Position numbers and translations under genes: made by a program. DNA of 64,000 nt, from positions 533,501 through 597,500 of the forward strand of contig JAOTOM010005147.1 in the NCBI GenBank assembly GCA_034440615.1, read 5' to 3'. Shown here in pieces: positions 10,780 to 20,999 of the stretch. Within the stretch, counting starts at the first letter, position 1, and every line of letters starts with the position of its first letter. The DNA is from Ashinkailepas kermadecensis. Its lineage: Eukaryota > Arthropoda > Thecostraca > Neolepadidae. The notes beneath the pieces were generated by a model. That model saw nothing but the letters and a program-made list of their open reading frames with translations. It ran no database searches and was not told the DNA's origin.

Positions 10780-12715
10780 TATTCTTAACCAGTTCATACC
10801 CATAGTATTGCTCATGATAGGTATTGCCCTGGTGCGGTTCCACGAATATTTGGGGTATGATGCATGTTTTCGTTCAGAAAGCTAGCTTTCAACAAGAATG
10901 TACCCGTATTTCGTAGTAAGAGCTAAAAGGAAAGGTTTTATCTGATTGGTATTTATGATTATATTTTGATTCAGTGCCAATGAAGGACGATTACGTAATC
11001 ATGACTCGTCGAATGCACCATTACAATCCAGCATAATGGCTGCCCAGTGATGTGCACCATTACAATCCAGCATAATGGCTGCCAAGTGATGTGCATACTA
11101 AAAGTTAGCTTTGAAGTTGTTTGGGACTACCAGTATGTTCATCTGGAAAGTTCTATAATTGCATATAATGTACGGCTATTTCCAATCGAAGTACACTCAC
11201 AGGTCCGATGGTACCAGTCGAGATACTTTTAAGGAAAGGCTTAGTTTGCCCATACTGGCACTAGCTTTTGTCCCTTGCATTGCATTGCACTCCTTATTGC
11301 ACTTACATTCTTGCATTGCGCTCCTTGCATTGATTTAGATTGATTCCATTAATATATTGATTCGTTTCTCATGCACGTGATGGTGAAATTTTAAATACAT
11401 TTAAACCTCTTCTGACGCAATGATGACGTTAGGGGCAGCTTTACCACGGCCTGTTTCGCTTGTAATCAACGTGTGCGCCAGCTTCGGTGACACTGCTTAC
11501 TAGCCTGATGTGGGACCTTATAAGCTCATTTTAAATGGCCAGGGAAGGAAATGGTATTGTTTTCCTGAACAACAATACTTATAATGCATCCCTTGTATTG
11601 CTGACTGCATTCTGGCATCGGATCTTTAGTTAACTGTTCTATTTAGATCATTTTATATGCAGAAGTATTGTGCTCCATGAATACCTGCATCATGGGACTG
11701 CAGGGATCTACTATCTGGGTAAGAATGCAGCTTGATGTGGATAGATGGGCTGCTGAATGTGATAATGGAGAGTAAATCAGCAAGCTCATTGCTAACAGTG
11801 TGATTGTAATATTCTGAATTGCATGCAAGTTTGATGATGATTGGAAATTGATAGAACAATGAAATGAATTCAGATCAGGCTACTTTTACATGTGTTTGAC
11901 GTTACGTACGCGTGTGAGAATAAGTATGGCAAGGTAGCAAGGTTATTAGCGACATCATATATATTTTCAGACAATTAGAACTCTATTAGCGTTAACTGAT
12001 CCCAACATTTTATTACGTACGGTTGTGGTTGCGAAACAGAAGAAATTTGATTATTTAGTAAAATTTTCGTTTTCACGGTACGATTTGGAGAACCAATCCG
12101 TATCCGCTTATATTTTCAAAACTCTATCCAATCCGTACCTTCATCTGTACCAAACTGATATCCGTGCGGATATCCAATCCATGTTGTACTGTATATACAC
12201 AATATATCATTACAACAACGGATAATCGATTACTATATCACTATGCCAGCAGACAATCCATCACTATAACGCAATACTAACAGACAATCCATCATAAGTA
12301 CAGCGAACAATCAATCACTGTATCACTATAACAATCTGCAATCGAACGCTAAAGCTATCACTAACGAGCGTCCGCTAACTATTTTTGCAATCGGTAATAT
12401 TGCATACTTGAATCAAGACTGGCTATGCATGGACCAAATTTTGCATGTAAAACAACTGAAATGTTAGTATATGAATGCAAAATATCAAGTCGACAGCACA
12501 GCTCATCATTCATCATGAACTTCTGAAACAAGTAGCATGCAAGGGATATAGGAAGAAAGTTTAGGGAAAGAATTCGTCGTGTGTTTGAGGCAGATGTCTG
12601 GTACTTGGGAATTACCTTTAGGAATAACCCGATATAAAAATTACAGAATTATCAGGAACTTGAAGACCAGGGAAATGTCGATCAGTGTGGGAATTGAAAA
12701 AGGCACATTGCTTTT
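10780..12715. other. AT-rich unique DNA with a 39-bp duplication and a short palindrome
   Basis: No gene is recognised. 11014-11092 holds two tandem copies of tgcaccattacaatccagca with period 39. 11260-11340 is rich in cttgcattgc repeats. gatatccg-tg-cggatatc at 12157-12174 is an 8-bp-stem inverted repeat. 12235-12350 contains irregular variants of cagacaatccatcac. Small open frames (for example 12025-12225) have no domain. Confidence 0.45.
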
Positions 12716-12719
12716 TAAA

Positions 12720-13420
12720 AAAAGTTGACACCAGGAGGAGAAGGGCACTGGTGAGGGCCTCTATCTGAAAGATCGGCGTTTCCACCCTCAATTTCACCAG
12801 GCGCTTCGGTACCAGAACGCCGAGAAGATATGAAGGAGGACGAATTCACATAGAGTAATGTATGTATAGCATCCCAAGTTACCGCAAAGCAGCAGGAGAC
12901 CCAGAAATCATCGATTCGCAAGTTTTTACTTCGTGTGTTGTGCGAAAACCAGAGTTTGGACGACTTCATGGGTAATGAGGAGCGCTCCACCAATTCTGTA
13001 AGTGATATGCCTGAGCACAGATTATTTGTATGTTAATCCTGGCGGAGACGTACCAGAGAATGCAAGATGTCGTCCCATCGAGATGCTCCCAAAAAGTGCA
13101 TGGCATGGATAGCGATCTCTCCACAGATGTCTATTTTCCCAGCATGTTATGATTCAAAGCCGCGCCAACGTGAGGGCTGACTACTATGATGAGAGGTGTC
13201 TCAGGCAAGCACTTTTGTCCTGTATTAGCGAAGTATGTCCTGTCGGTGGAGATGCATTCTAGCCGGACCGGACTGCCGCCCAACATGCACGTGACACCCT
13301 CGAGTTCCATGGAACTGTGGGAGTACCATCAGCCGTGATCAGAACCCTTCAAATTTTCCTCAGTTCAGACCCATTGAAGACTTCCGGGGAGTCGTAAAGT
13401 AAGAAGTGTATCGCAGAGGA
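12720..13420 (+). pseudogene. Tc1/mariner-type transposase relic
   Basis: Fragments in shifting frames follow the order of a DDE transposase. Near 12740-12800 is RRRRALVRASI and KIGVSTLNFTRRFG, which fits the helix-turn-helix region. At 13085-13120 is PKKCMAWIAIS, the segment after the first Asp. At 13260-13305 a stop stands where Trp is expected, followed by PDRTAAQHARDTLEF with the second Asp. At 13367-13384 is RPIEDF with the Glu. About 110 nt separate the second Asp from that Glu, near the 34-37 residue spacing of DD34E-DD37E enzymes. At least three frame changes and several stops show it is long dead. A 92-codon minus frame over its first part (12715-12993) is a shadow. I did not find its terminal repeats. 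Confidence 0.7.
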
Positions 13421-14323
13421 TGATGGGCAGCTTCCGGGGGCGAACTGAAGGAAGCAGACGACAAGGGCCACCAACCCGGAGGTATCGGAGGCAAGAGGAA
13501 TCAATTGCAGCCTCCAAAACTTGTTACATCGCCATACCGGTGGGCACGTGTTCACTATCACCATGTCCCCACAGCAGCAGACATCTGTATCACTACAACA
13601 TTGGACAGTCGATGTGGACCGCTTGACGTCAGCGAACCTGAGCCAGTGGGCCGGCTGTAGCTCCCTGCCTGGTGTGTGTTGGTGGGGGGCGGGGGGGGGG
13701 CAGCCGGGCGACGACACTTCTCCGCCTCGATCCGTCACCGGAGCGCCGATTCGTTTCCATCTGCGCGCAGTTGCGACAATTGGTTTGTGACAGGCGGGTC
13801 GGCCGGGACGATTCGCTGTGCCCGCGCAGACCCGCGGCCCATTGACGCTCGCCAACGGGTTGAAGCCGCTGACGACGCCCGTTTTCAGTTTGAACACAAA
13901 AGTAACCGTTTGGCGCGTGACGGCCGCCGCCCGACGCTCCTAATTGCTGGGCCGACCGGCAGCGGCGAGTGTGCCTGCGCCGCGCGCCGGCGTGCCAGCC
14001 GCTAATCAAACCAATTGGCACGGGCGCCAGCGGACGAGCCGCGAGAGGCGGGCAACACGACGGCAGACGGCGACGCGGCGCCGCAGAAGGGGCAAACTGC
14101 CGACTAAACGAGGCCAATCGCTGCACAATCGCCGACGCACTGGTGCGCCACCGGCTCCGGCTCCGGCTCCCGCTCCGGCTCCGGCTCCAGCTCCGGCTCC
14201 GGTTCTGCGAGACGTCCCCGGGTCAGAGGCCCTCGGCCCAGAACTCTGACTCAGGCAGAGCCAGGCAGAACGAGGTGTGGTCAGAAAGTATCGACCAATC
14301 TGAGCCACCCTGAGCCGAACAGC
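13421..14323. other. GC/CpG-rich island with overlapping open frames, no gene recognised
   Basis: From about 13630 CpG is dense and open frames occur on both strands (for example 13349-13897 minus, 13629-14126 minus, 13676-14005 plus) without any domain. A homeodomain-like cluster, ctaatcaaaccaattgg, lies at about 14002-14018. A poly-G run is at 13685-13700. Candidate regulatory DNA. Confidence 0.35.
14151..14207. repeat. Hexanucleotide (ggctcc)n microsatellite
   Basis: About nine imperfect copies of ggctcc, interrupted by cgctcc and agctcc. It gives Pro-Ala or Gly-Ala runs in translation, with no evidence of coding. Confidence 0.85.
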
Positions 14324-14555
14324 GTGTCAGCCTGGGAGGGTCCGTGTCAGCCTGGGCAGATCTGTGTCATTCTGGGAGGGTCTGTGTCAGTCTGGGAGGG
14401 TCTGTGTTAGCCTAGAAAGGTTTGTGTCGGCCTGGGAGGGTGTGCAACCGCCCGAGTGGGTGCAAGTCAGCCCAGGAGGATCCATATGAACCCGAGAGGG
14501 TGAGCGTCAGCTCGGGAGGGTGTGTGTCAGCCAGGGGAGAAAGTGTCAGCCTACG
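14324..14555. repeat. About 21-bp minisatellite, roughly 11 degenerate copies
   Basis: The unit is close to gtgtcagcctgggagggtct. The first five copies are clean and later ones drift (for example gtcagcccaggaggatcc). Confidence 0.85.
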
Positions 14556-15060
14556 AGAGCACTGGCCGGACGCGGAGCGCCGACGACCCCAGCAGCGCCA
14601 GCTTGCGAACCGCTCCTCCCTGATTGGCAGCCTGAAGCGCAGACAAGTGCCCGGGTCGGCCACAGCGCGCCGGATAAGTCACGGCCGCACTGCGCTATCG
14701 CCGCAATCGCCGCGCGCCCCCATTGTGGCGCTGCGGCGGCGGAGAGCGCGCCACAATGCGCGCCGGATCGCCACGATTGTTGGCGCAGTCGAGCTCGAGA
14801 GCCATTGTCGACGCCCGGGCGAGGCCGTCGCGTATCAAAAAACAATGAGCGATATTGTTAATTCGGCCGGCTCTCCAGGTTGGAGTTCAGGCGATGCGGG
14901 TCGGCTGATCCAACAGACGGACAGGAGCGGCAGAGCGAAACTGCTGGTGCCGGGGCACCACGACTGGGTGCACCCCGCCGCACGGCGCCACAACGAGTCG
15001 AGAGCCGCCGCTTATTTATGCCAACTGGTTCTTCAGTCACAGCGGGCACCGTATAATTGA
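14556..15060. other. GC-rich island, no gene recognised
   Basis: CpG-dense DNA continuing the island before the array. Open frames at 14422-15060 (plus) and 14546-14845 (minus) overlap and carry no domain. Confidence 0.35.
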
Positions 15061-15386
15061 AAGAATGCACATTGAAAGCAGGGCTTCCTGTGGCTATTGT
15101 GGCGCACGGTGGATGGAGGATCAGGTGCTGAAACCAAGCCGACGTTGCCACTCATAGTAATGATGGCGGAAGAGGGGTCTGTACGAGGAATCCCAAATTG
15201 TGGAGGGTTAGCGCATCCTTTCCTCCTCCTGAAATATGATAATCTCAAAGAGATTTTGGTACATTTATCCGGAAACTAATGACCAAAGAGGCATCTACTG
15301 ATCGCTCCCTGCAAGGGCATTCCGCACCTAAATCAATCTAATTAAGAAGTTATCTGTCATCTGGTTAATCATTTTGCTGTCAATTG

Positions 15387-15420
15387 ATACACAAGCGAAG
15401 TTGCTGCTTCGCTTGTGTAT
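15387..15420. repeat. Perfect 14-bp hairpin
   Basis: Arms atacacaagcgaag (15387-15400) and cttcgcttgtgtat (15407-15420) are exact reverse complements around a 6-base loop, ttgctg. It lies about 300 bp before the LINE homology begins. Its role is unknown. Confidence 0.85.
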
Positions 15421-15621
15421 GTTCGTGTATGTTATCTTCTTATTATCACTATCAGAGAACATGCACACCAAATATTGATCTTAGGCTATTACAGCAGCAT
15501 GCATACATGTAGGAACGGTGTGTTGCAGCTATGTCTGTGGAGTTCTCGACATCCCTTACTAAATCTGAATTAACTCCCGTCGAGTTCAAGGGACTCCTAT
15601 TGCACTGAAAACGTATCCTGG

Positions 15622-16122
15622 ATGTTCTCTGAGAGCTGGAGAACTCTTAGTGTATCCATAGACCCTCCCCTTCCGTTCTTATTAGGTCTATGCGTCCCAC
15701 GCTGCAATGTCCCATCACCTGTGGTTGTGGTTAGATATCATTCTGAAGAATGGAAAAAATTTAGGATTGGGGCATTCTATAGACCTCCAGACCAGAATGA
15801 AAACATGGACAGGTTGATGCAGGAAGAGATAAGTAGGAGAGTGCAGGAGAGAACTGTTTTGTTGGGGAATTTCAGCATAACAGGATTGGGAAGCAAAACT
15901 ATAGGCCTAAGCATATCAGGAAGAAGTTTCATGGATTGTTTTGAGGAAAATGTATTCTTTCAAAAGATACATGAACCTACAAGGGAAACTGAAATATTAG
16001 ATCTTGTGCTTACTAATCAGGAAAATTTTGTACACAATGTGAACATAGAAGAGACCTTGGGTAATGGTGATCACAACAGTATACGCTTCTCATTGTATGT
16101 TGGAAGTGTAGGAACCAATTAG
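15622..16122 (+). pseudogene. LINE APE-type endonuclease fragment
   Basis: The frame carries IGAFYRPP (about 15768-15791), TVLLGNFS (15853-15876), LDLVLTNQENF (about 16000-16032) and GDHNSIRF (16066-16089), in the order of APE endonucleases of LINEs. In the family the second motif is usually GDFN, with catalytic Asp and Asn; here Asp and Asn are changed to Asn and Ser, while the final Asp-His pair remains. The first 70-90 bases of the frame (15622 to about 15700) do not look like the family and are probably flanking DNA joined by truncation. The frame ends at a TAG at 16120-16122 and resumes in the same frame. Confidence 0.7.
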
Positions 16123-17079
16123 ACATTGATTCAAAATTTTGCTAAAGGGAATTACAATGGGTTCAGGATCTTCTTGAATGAAATTCATTGGGCAGACTTA
16201 TTGAAGGGCTTAGATACTTATGAAATGTGGAGAATGATAAAATATAAACTATTTCAAGGTCAGGATAGGTTCATTCCCAATAGGCAAATTAGATTAACCA
16301 GGGTTAAGCACCCTTCATGGCTGACCAGGGAAGTAAAGCATTTACTGGAGTCAAAGAAACAGGCATTCAAGAAACCAAAATATGCTAGCTCTGAGGTAAA
16401 CCTCAATTCATATAAAGTGGCTAGAAATAAAGTTGGGAGGTGTGTTAGGGCATCTAAAAGACTGGCTGAACTCAAATTAGCTCGGGAATGTTCAGCAGGT
16501 AATGCTAAGAGATTCTTTAGTTTCTACAAATTTATGGCTAAAAAGTGTAGTGTAGGACCACTGGAGGTAGATGGGAGTTAGTGGTTGATGATTGTGATAT
16601 TGTGGAATCCCTAAGCAAGCAATTCTCATCAGTCTTTACTAAAGAGAATTCTGGTAGAATAGAAACAACTAAATCTTATGCCAAGACAGGTGATAGGTTG
16701 GAGCATCTTACAATAATTACAGAAGCTGTAGAAAAGTAGTTGCAGAATATAAAACCTAATAAAGCTTCTAGACCAGATGATATATATGCTAGGGTCTTAG
16801 TAGAGTGTGCTAAAGCTTTAGCAGTTCTCCTACGTATAATTTTCAGGCGGTCTATGGAATATTCTGAAGTGTCTGAAGATTGGAGAAATGCAAATGTAGT
16901 ACCAATTTTCAAAAAGGGAAGTATGAAGTGTATAGGGAACTACAGGCCCGTCAGTTTGACCTCAATAGTTTGCAAGGTACTAGAAAATCTGGTTAAACAG
17001 AATGTTCAGATTCATCTTGATAGGCACAATCTTTTAAGGGATACTCAACATGGATGTCGATCTCGAAGGTCTTGTTTAA
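16123..17079 (+). pseudogene. LINE linker and N-terminal reverse transcriptase fragment
   Basis: After the TAG at 16120 the same frame continues to a stop at 16579-16581. Reading then shifts to a frame with a further TAG at 16737-16739, which yields NIKPNKASRPDDIYARVL and then NYRPVSLTSIVCKVLENLV (about 16937-16994). These are the fingers motifs of CR1/Jockey-like reverse transcriptases. The frame runs to SCLT at 17067-17079, where the DNA transposon interrupts it. Confidence 0.75.
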
Positions 17080-18020
17080 CACGCGCACTGGAGGGGGGGG
17101 CGAAATCCGCCCACCCCTCCGATTTTTCGCAAATAACTGCAGATTTTACCGGTCGATATACGCGATTTTCGGTGTACCTGCTTAGAAATGGACGGCGCGT
17201 CGTTTAAAGCAAGAAAAATGGAAATTGGCCGATTTTTTTTTTTTCAAGTTAGGGGCCGCTAAAATCAAAAAATGTTATCACAAAATCGGCGCTGATCACA
17301 AAAATCGGCGCTGATGCGCTTCCAGTATACTGACAAAAGGGAAGTGTTCTAGGCAACACTAGCGACTTGTTTGATGCATATTGATATGCTGTATAGTTTC
17401 AAGGTCATGTTAGGTCACCAAGGTCAAGTCAGGTCAAGTTCATGACAGGTTAATGGAACCAAACTTGATCAACTGGAATGTTGCCATAAATGCACTACTG
17501 GTTGTCATTTGTACTGTTTGTCATTGCGTTTCCATACTTTATTCATGTACTTCACTCCCTTCTTCACGAAGCCGATTGCTCCGAGCTGCCCGACGGAGCA
17601 GTCGGGCGGGCGGCCGGTTCCGGTAACTGGAACAGGTAACTGACCTGATAAAGTGGTGCTATATAGGTGACCTGAGGTCAAATGTTGGGTCAGCATCTGC
17701 ATTGATTGCATCATTAGTAATGTCCAAAACATCATTGATGCCCATTTTTGAGCATTTAAACACAATCACAGCGATCCATAACGATGACAAGCCAAGCCAC
17801 GCAAAACCGGAATATTTTGCCAATCTGACCTAATTTGACCTTGAAGATATTGACCTAAGGTCACGAAAATTGCACACAATAGAGTTCACTACCGTGCCCA
17901 TCCACCCTGCGAATTTCGTTCCTCCAGCTTTACTAGGAGCCGAGATCTTAGGGGGGGGGGCGGAATCCGCCCCCCCCCCCTCCAGTGCGCGTAATTCTCA
18001 GAGGCCCTCCAGGGCGCGTG
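17080..18020. mobile_element. 941-bp non-autonomous DNA transposon with TTAA duplication (copy 1)
   Basis: TTAA stands at both sides (17076-17079 and 18021-18024). The ends are inverted: cacgcgcactggaggg at the left and, at the right, the reverse complement of cacgcgccctggaggg. A second cagtgcgcgt motif lies 30 bp inside the right end. G/C-runs with gcgaaatccgccc and cggaatccgcccc flank the interior. Removing the element and one TTAA rejoins the LINE reading frame (tgt tta act aac), so it is a true insertion. TTAA duplication is the hallmark of piggyBac-type transposition, although the terminal sequence is not a piggyBac end I recognise. The interior is AT-rich, has repeated ggtcaaggtca-like words and only a degenerate 86-codon frame (17505-17765 minus), so it encodes no transposase. 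Confidence 0.85.
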
Positions 18021-19170
18021 TTAACTAACCTTTTGGAGTTCATGGAGTATGTTACTAAAGAAGTAGACAATCAAAGCAGGATGGATGTTGTGTACTTGGA
18101 CTTTAGCAAAGCTTTTGATAAAGTTCCACATGGGAGGCTAATTCATCAACTACAGCAACATGGGATTGTTGGAAAAGTTCTAGGTTGGATTGAAGCATGG
18201 TTGAAAGGGAAGGAAACAAAGGGTAATGTTAAATGGATGTAAATCTGATTGGAAGGATGTTCTGAGTGGAGTACCACAGGGCTCTGTTCTAGGGCCACTT
18301 TTCTTTATCATCTTTGTGAATAACATTGAGGTAGGGCTGAGGAATAAAGTGTTCAAATTTGCTGATGACATCAAGCTGGTAGGAGTGGCAAACAGTTGTG
18401 AGCAATCTAGAAATATTCAACTAGACTTGGAGGACCTAAAAAAGTGGGCTGATCAATGGCAGATATCTTTCAACTATGACAAGTGTAAGGTTATGCATCT
18501 GGGGTCTTGAGGTGAGACTTTAAGATATACAATGGGAGGGAGGGAACTGGATGTTATTGAAGAGGAAAGGGACTTAGGTGTGTTGGTTTCAAGAGACCTT
18601 AAAGCAGAAAAACAATGTAGCTCAGCTAGGAACAGGGCACTGAGAATGCTGGGACTCATTAATAGAAGTGTGATATATAAGAGCAAGGAAGTCATGAAAA
18701 AAAACTGTACTTAGCATATGTGCGACCCCACTTGGAATATTCTGTACAAGCATGGAGCCCCTACCTAGAAAAAGACATAGACATGTTAGAAAGAGTGCAG
18801 CGCAAAGCAACTAGACTCATCAGTGGAATAGGTAACTTAGAATATGGAGGAAGGCTTGTGGCATTGGATATGGATACTCAAGTATAGGAGATTAAGGGGG
18901 GACATGATTGAAATGTACAAAATTGTTAAAGGACTAGATCAGATCAATTTGAATGGTGCTCTTCAGTTTAGAGTATCACATAGGTGTCATCAATTCAGGT
19001 TAGACAAGTTGAGGTGTAGGACAGTTAAGGGACAACAGGTCTTCAGTCAGAGGGTTGTTGATCAGTGGAATGGGCTGCCTGCTGATGTTGTGGGAAGTTC
19101 CTCATTTAATATATTTAAAAGTAGGGTGGATAAATTTTGTAGACAGGAAAATCTTGTTTTTGAATTCTAA
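18021..19170 (+). pseudogene. LINE reverse transcriptase catalytic core and C-terminal part
   Basis: Motif A is VVYLDFSKAFDKVPH (about 18090-18134, Asp at 18099). Motif B is SGVPQGSVLGPL (about 18264-18300). Motif C is FADD (18358-18369). The C-terminal region has SVQAWSPYLEKDIDMLERVQ and later YRRLRGDMIEMYK, typical of this LINE group. Frame changes occur near 18200-18225, in the poly-A run near 18697-18704 and near 18880, and there is a TGA at 18508-18510, so the enzyme is dead although the YxDD-type core is intact. It ends with RQENLVFEF at 19167. Confidence 0.8.
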
Positions 19171-19490
19171 TTTGTGATGGATGGGGTGATATTTATGTTA
19201 AGTAAGTGTGCACGGCACAGACCCCTTTAAGCAGGCATGGATGCAGTTAGAAAATTATTGAAAAGGCATTCAATCCACATGGGTTAAGAGAGATCAGGGG
19301 AATAGGGCTGGATAGCTAGGGTAGATAGGCATTGATAGGTGTGTGGGATATTGGAGGACTGGTTTCTTCAGGATGTGGGATGGTTGGGGTGGGTCTTTTT
19401 GCCAGGCTTATGGTATCTTCCATTTACAGACTTAACTGGATGGGCCTTTGGGTCTCTTATTAAGTCTAAATGCTTTATAACTTTATATAG

Positions 19491-19734
19491 GGTGTACCTA
19501 GCAATGGATTCAGCACCTTCTCTCGGGATGTGATACTGATGAACTATGATGAACAGGTACAGAATGCAACTCACGAGCGTTAGTCCGAGTTGTAATCATA
19601 TTTGGCGCAGCAACGACAAAATAAGAGGAAAGAGATCAGCATTGCTTTTTCAAAAGCGTTCTCAGCACCAATCAATGTCCAGAGGAAGAAAATTTCGCAT
19701 CTGGATCCCGATCTTCTTGGCAGCTATTGATTGA
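19491..19734. other. Spacer between two LINE relics
   Basis: About 245 bp with no recognised motif between the 3' tail of the first LINE and the truncated start of the second. Confidence 0.5.
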
Positions 19735-20880
19735 ATTTTGCTGCAGAACATTTTGATCAGGGAAATCAGGTTGATGTAGCATATCTTGACTTTAGTAAGG
19801 CCTTTTACAAGGTACCCCATAAACGGTTAATGATACAGCTTCAGGTCCATGGTATTGCAGGTAGCATCCTCAAATGGATAGAGTTGTGGCTTTCAGATAG
19901 ACAGCAGAGAGTGATGCTAAATGGTATTAAGTCATCATGGCAAAATGTTCTTAGTGGAGTCCCCCAGGGGTCGGTACTGGGGCCACTATTGCTCATTTTA
20001 TTAGTGAATAGCATTGAATGTGGCCTAAGCAGTAAGGTTTTGAAATTTGCGGATGATTTGAAGATCTTTAGGGCAATAACAGGGCACAATGAGCAGGTTT
20101 TGCTGCAGAACGACTTAGACGAGCTTGTGAAGTGGTCCGAAAAATGGCAAATGAAGTTTAATTTTGATAAGTGCAAAGTCATGCATGTAGGTAGGCAGCA
20201 TATGAAGGCTCCATACTTGATGGGTGGCCAATTACTATCTGTGAGAAGGACAGCAGGAGAAGGACTTAGGTGTTATTTTGAACACAAAATTGGGGGCATC
20301 AGAACAGACCAAAGAAGCCAGGAAGAAGGCACTAAGAATGCTCGGGGCAATACAGAGGAATGTGCCATACAAAAGTGAGGAGGTCTTCAGGAAGCTTTAC
20401 TGTGCATATGTCAGGCCACATTTGGAATACTGTGTCCAAGCTTGGTCCCCTAGTTATGAGAAAGATTGTTGGCTTTTAGAGAGAGTACAAAAGAGGGCAA
20501 CAAAAATGGTTAATGGTATAGGCAACCTGGCATATTAGGAAAGATTGAAGAAATTGAATATGTTTTCACTTAGATATAGAAGGCTGAGAGGAGATCTCAT
20601 GGAGGTTTTTAAATTTGTTCATGATCAGGAACAGGGATATCTCAGGGAAATGTTTGAATTTAACAGAAATGATGCAATTAGGGGCCATCAATTCAAAATT
20701 AAAGTTAATCACAGCAGGACAAGGTTAAGACCGTCTTTCTTCACCGACAGGGTAGTAGAACACTGGAACCAGCTGCCAGGAACCATTGTCAGTAGCAACA
20801 CACTAAACATCTTTAAAAACGGCATAGACAATCATTATAAGAAGAGGGGGCTTGTTTTTCTGTATTCCAGGGAGGGTTGA
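19735..20880 (+). pseudogene. LINE reverse transcriptase relic (second copy)
   Basis: Motif A is VDVAYLDFSKAFYKVPH (Asp at 19788-19790), motif B SGVPQGSVLGPLL (from about 19952) and motif C FADD (20046-20057). The frame shifts near 20265-20280, then continues with RKKALRMLGAIQRNVPYKS and LYCAYVRPHLEYCVQAWSP. A TAG at 20536-20538 stands where the first LINE has Gly or Glu, and the frame goes on through YRRLRGDLMEVFKFV to a stop at 20878-20880. With only one shift and one stop it is better preserved than the first copy. Confidence 0.8.
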
Positions 20881-20999
20881 TCGACATATTTGGTGGGCAC
20901 TGGTTCAGTGTCCAAAATGTAACCAAGAAGGGCCCTTGTGGCTCATAGTTGCACTGAGCTTTTATGTCTTTAAGTCTTGTATGTCTTTATGATGAGATT
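19735..20999 (+). mobile_element. Second CR1/Jockey-group LINE relic, 5' truncated
   Basis: Homology starts within the reverse transcriptase just before motif A, so endonuclease and fingers are absent. It differs from the first LINE at many residues and is a separate copy or subfamily. A possible 3' end, gggcccttgtggctcatag followed by tatgtctttatgatg, lies at 20928-20995. Confidence 0.75.

Larger units (their letters stand above)
15690..19490 (+). mobile_element. CR1/Jockey-group LINE relic, split by a DNA transposon
   Basis: A 5'-truncated non-LTR retrotransposon. It keeps the C-terminal part of the APE endonuclease, the linker, the reverse transcriptase and the C-terminal region, then a 3' untranslated region ending near cttaactggatgggccttt and an actttatata tail (19431-19490). 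The same kind of 3' end recurs at 21892-21960, so the family has other copies here. At 17076-18024 it is interrupted by a 941-bp TTAA-flanked element. Assignment to CR1 rather than another Jockey-group clade is by general resemblance only. Confidence 0.8.

Noticed and set aside
12715..12993. 92-codon minus-strand gene
   Set aside because: It is the opposite-strand shadow of the mariner transposase relic, which reads correctly on the plus strand.
17505..17765. 86-codon minus frame as the transposase of the TTAA element
   Set aside because: Too short, no catalytic motif, and the matching frame in the second copy is broken.
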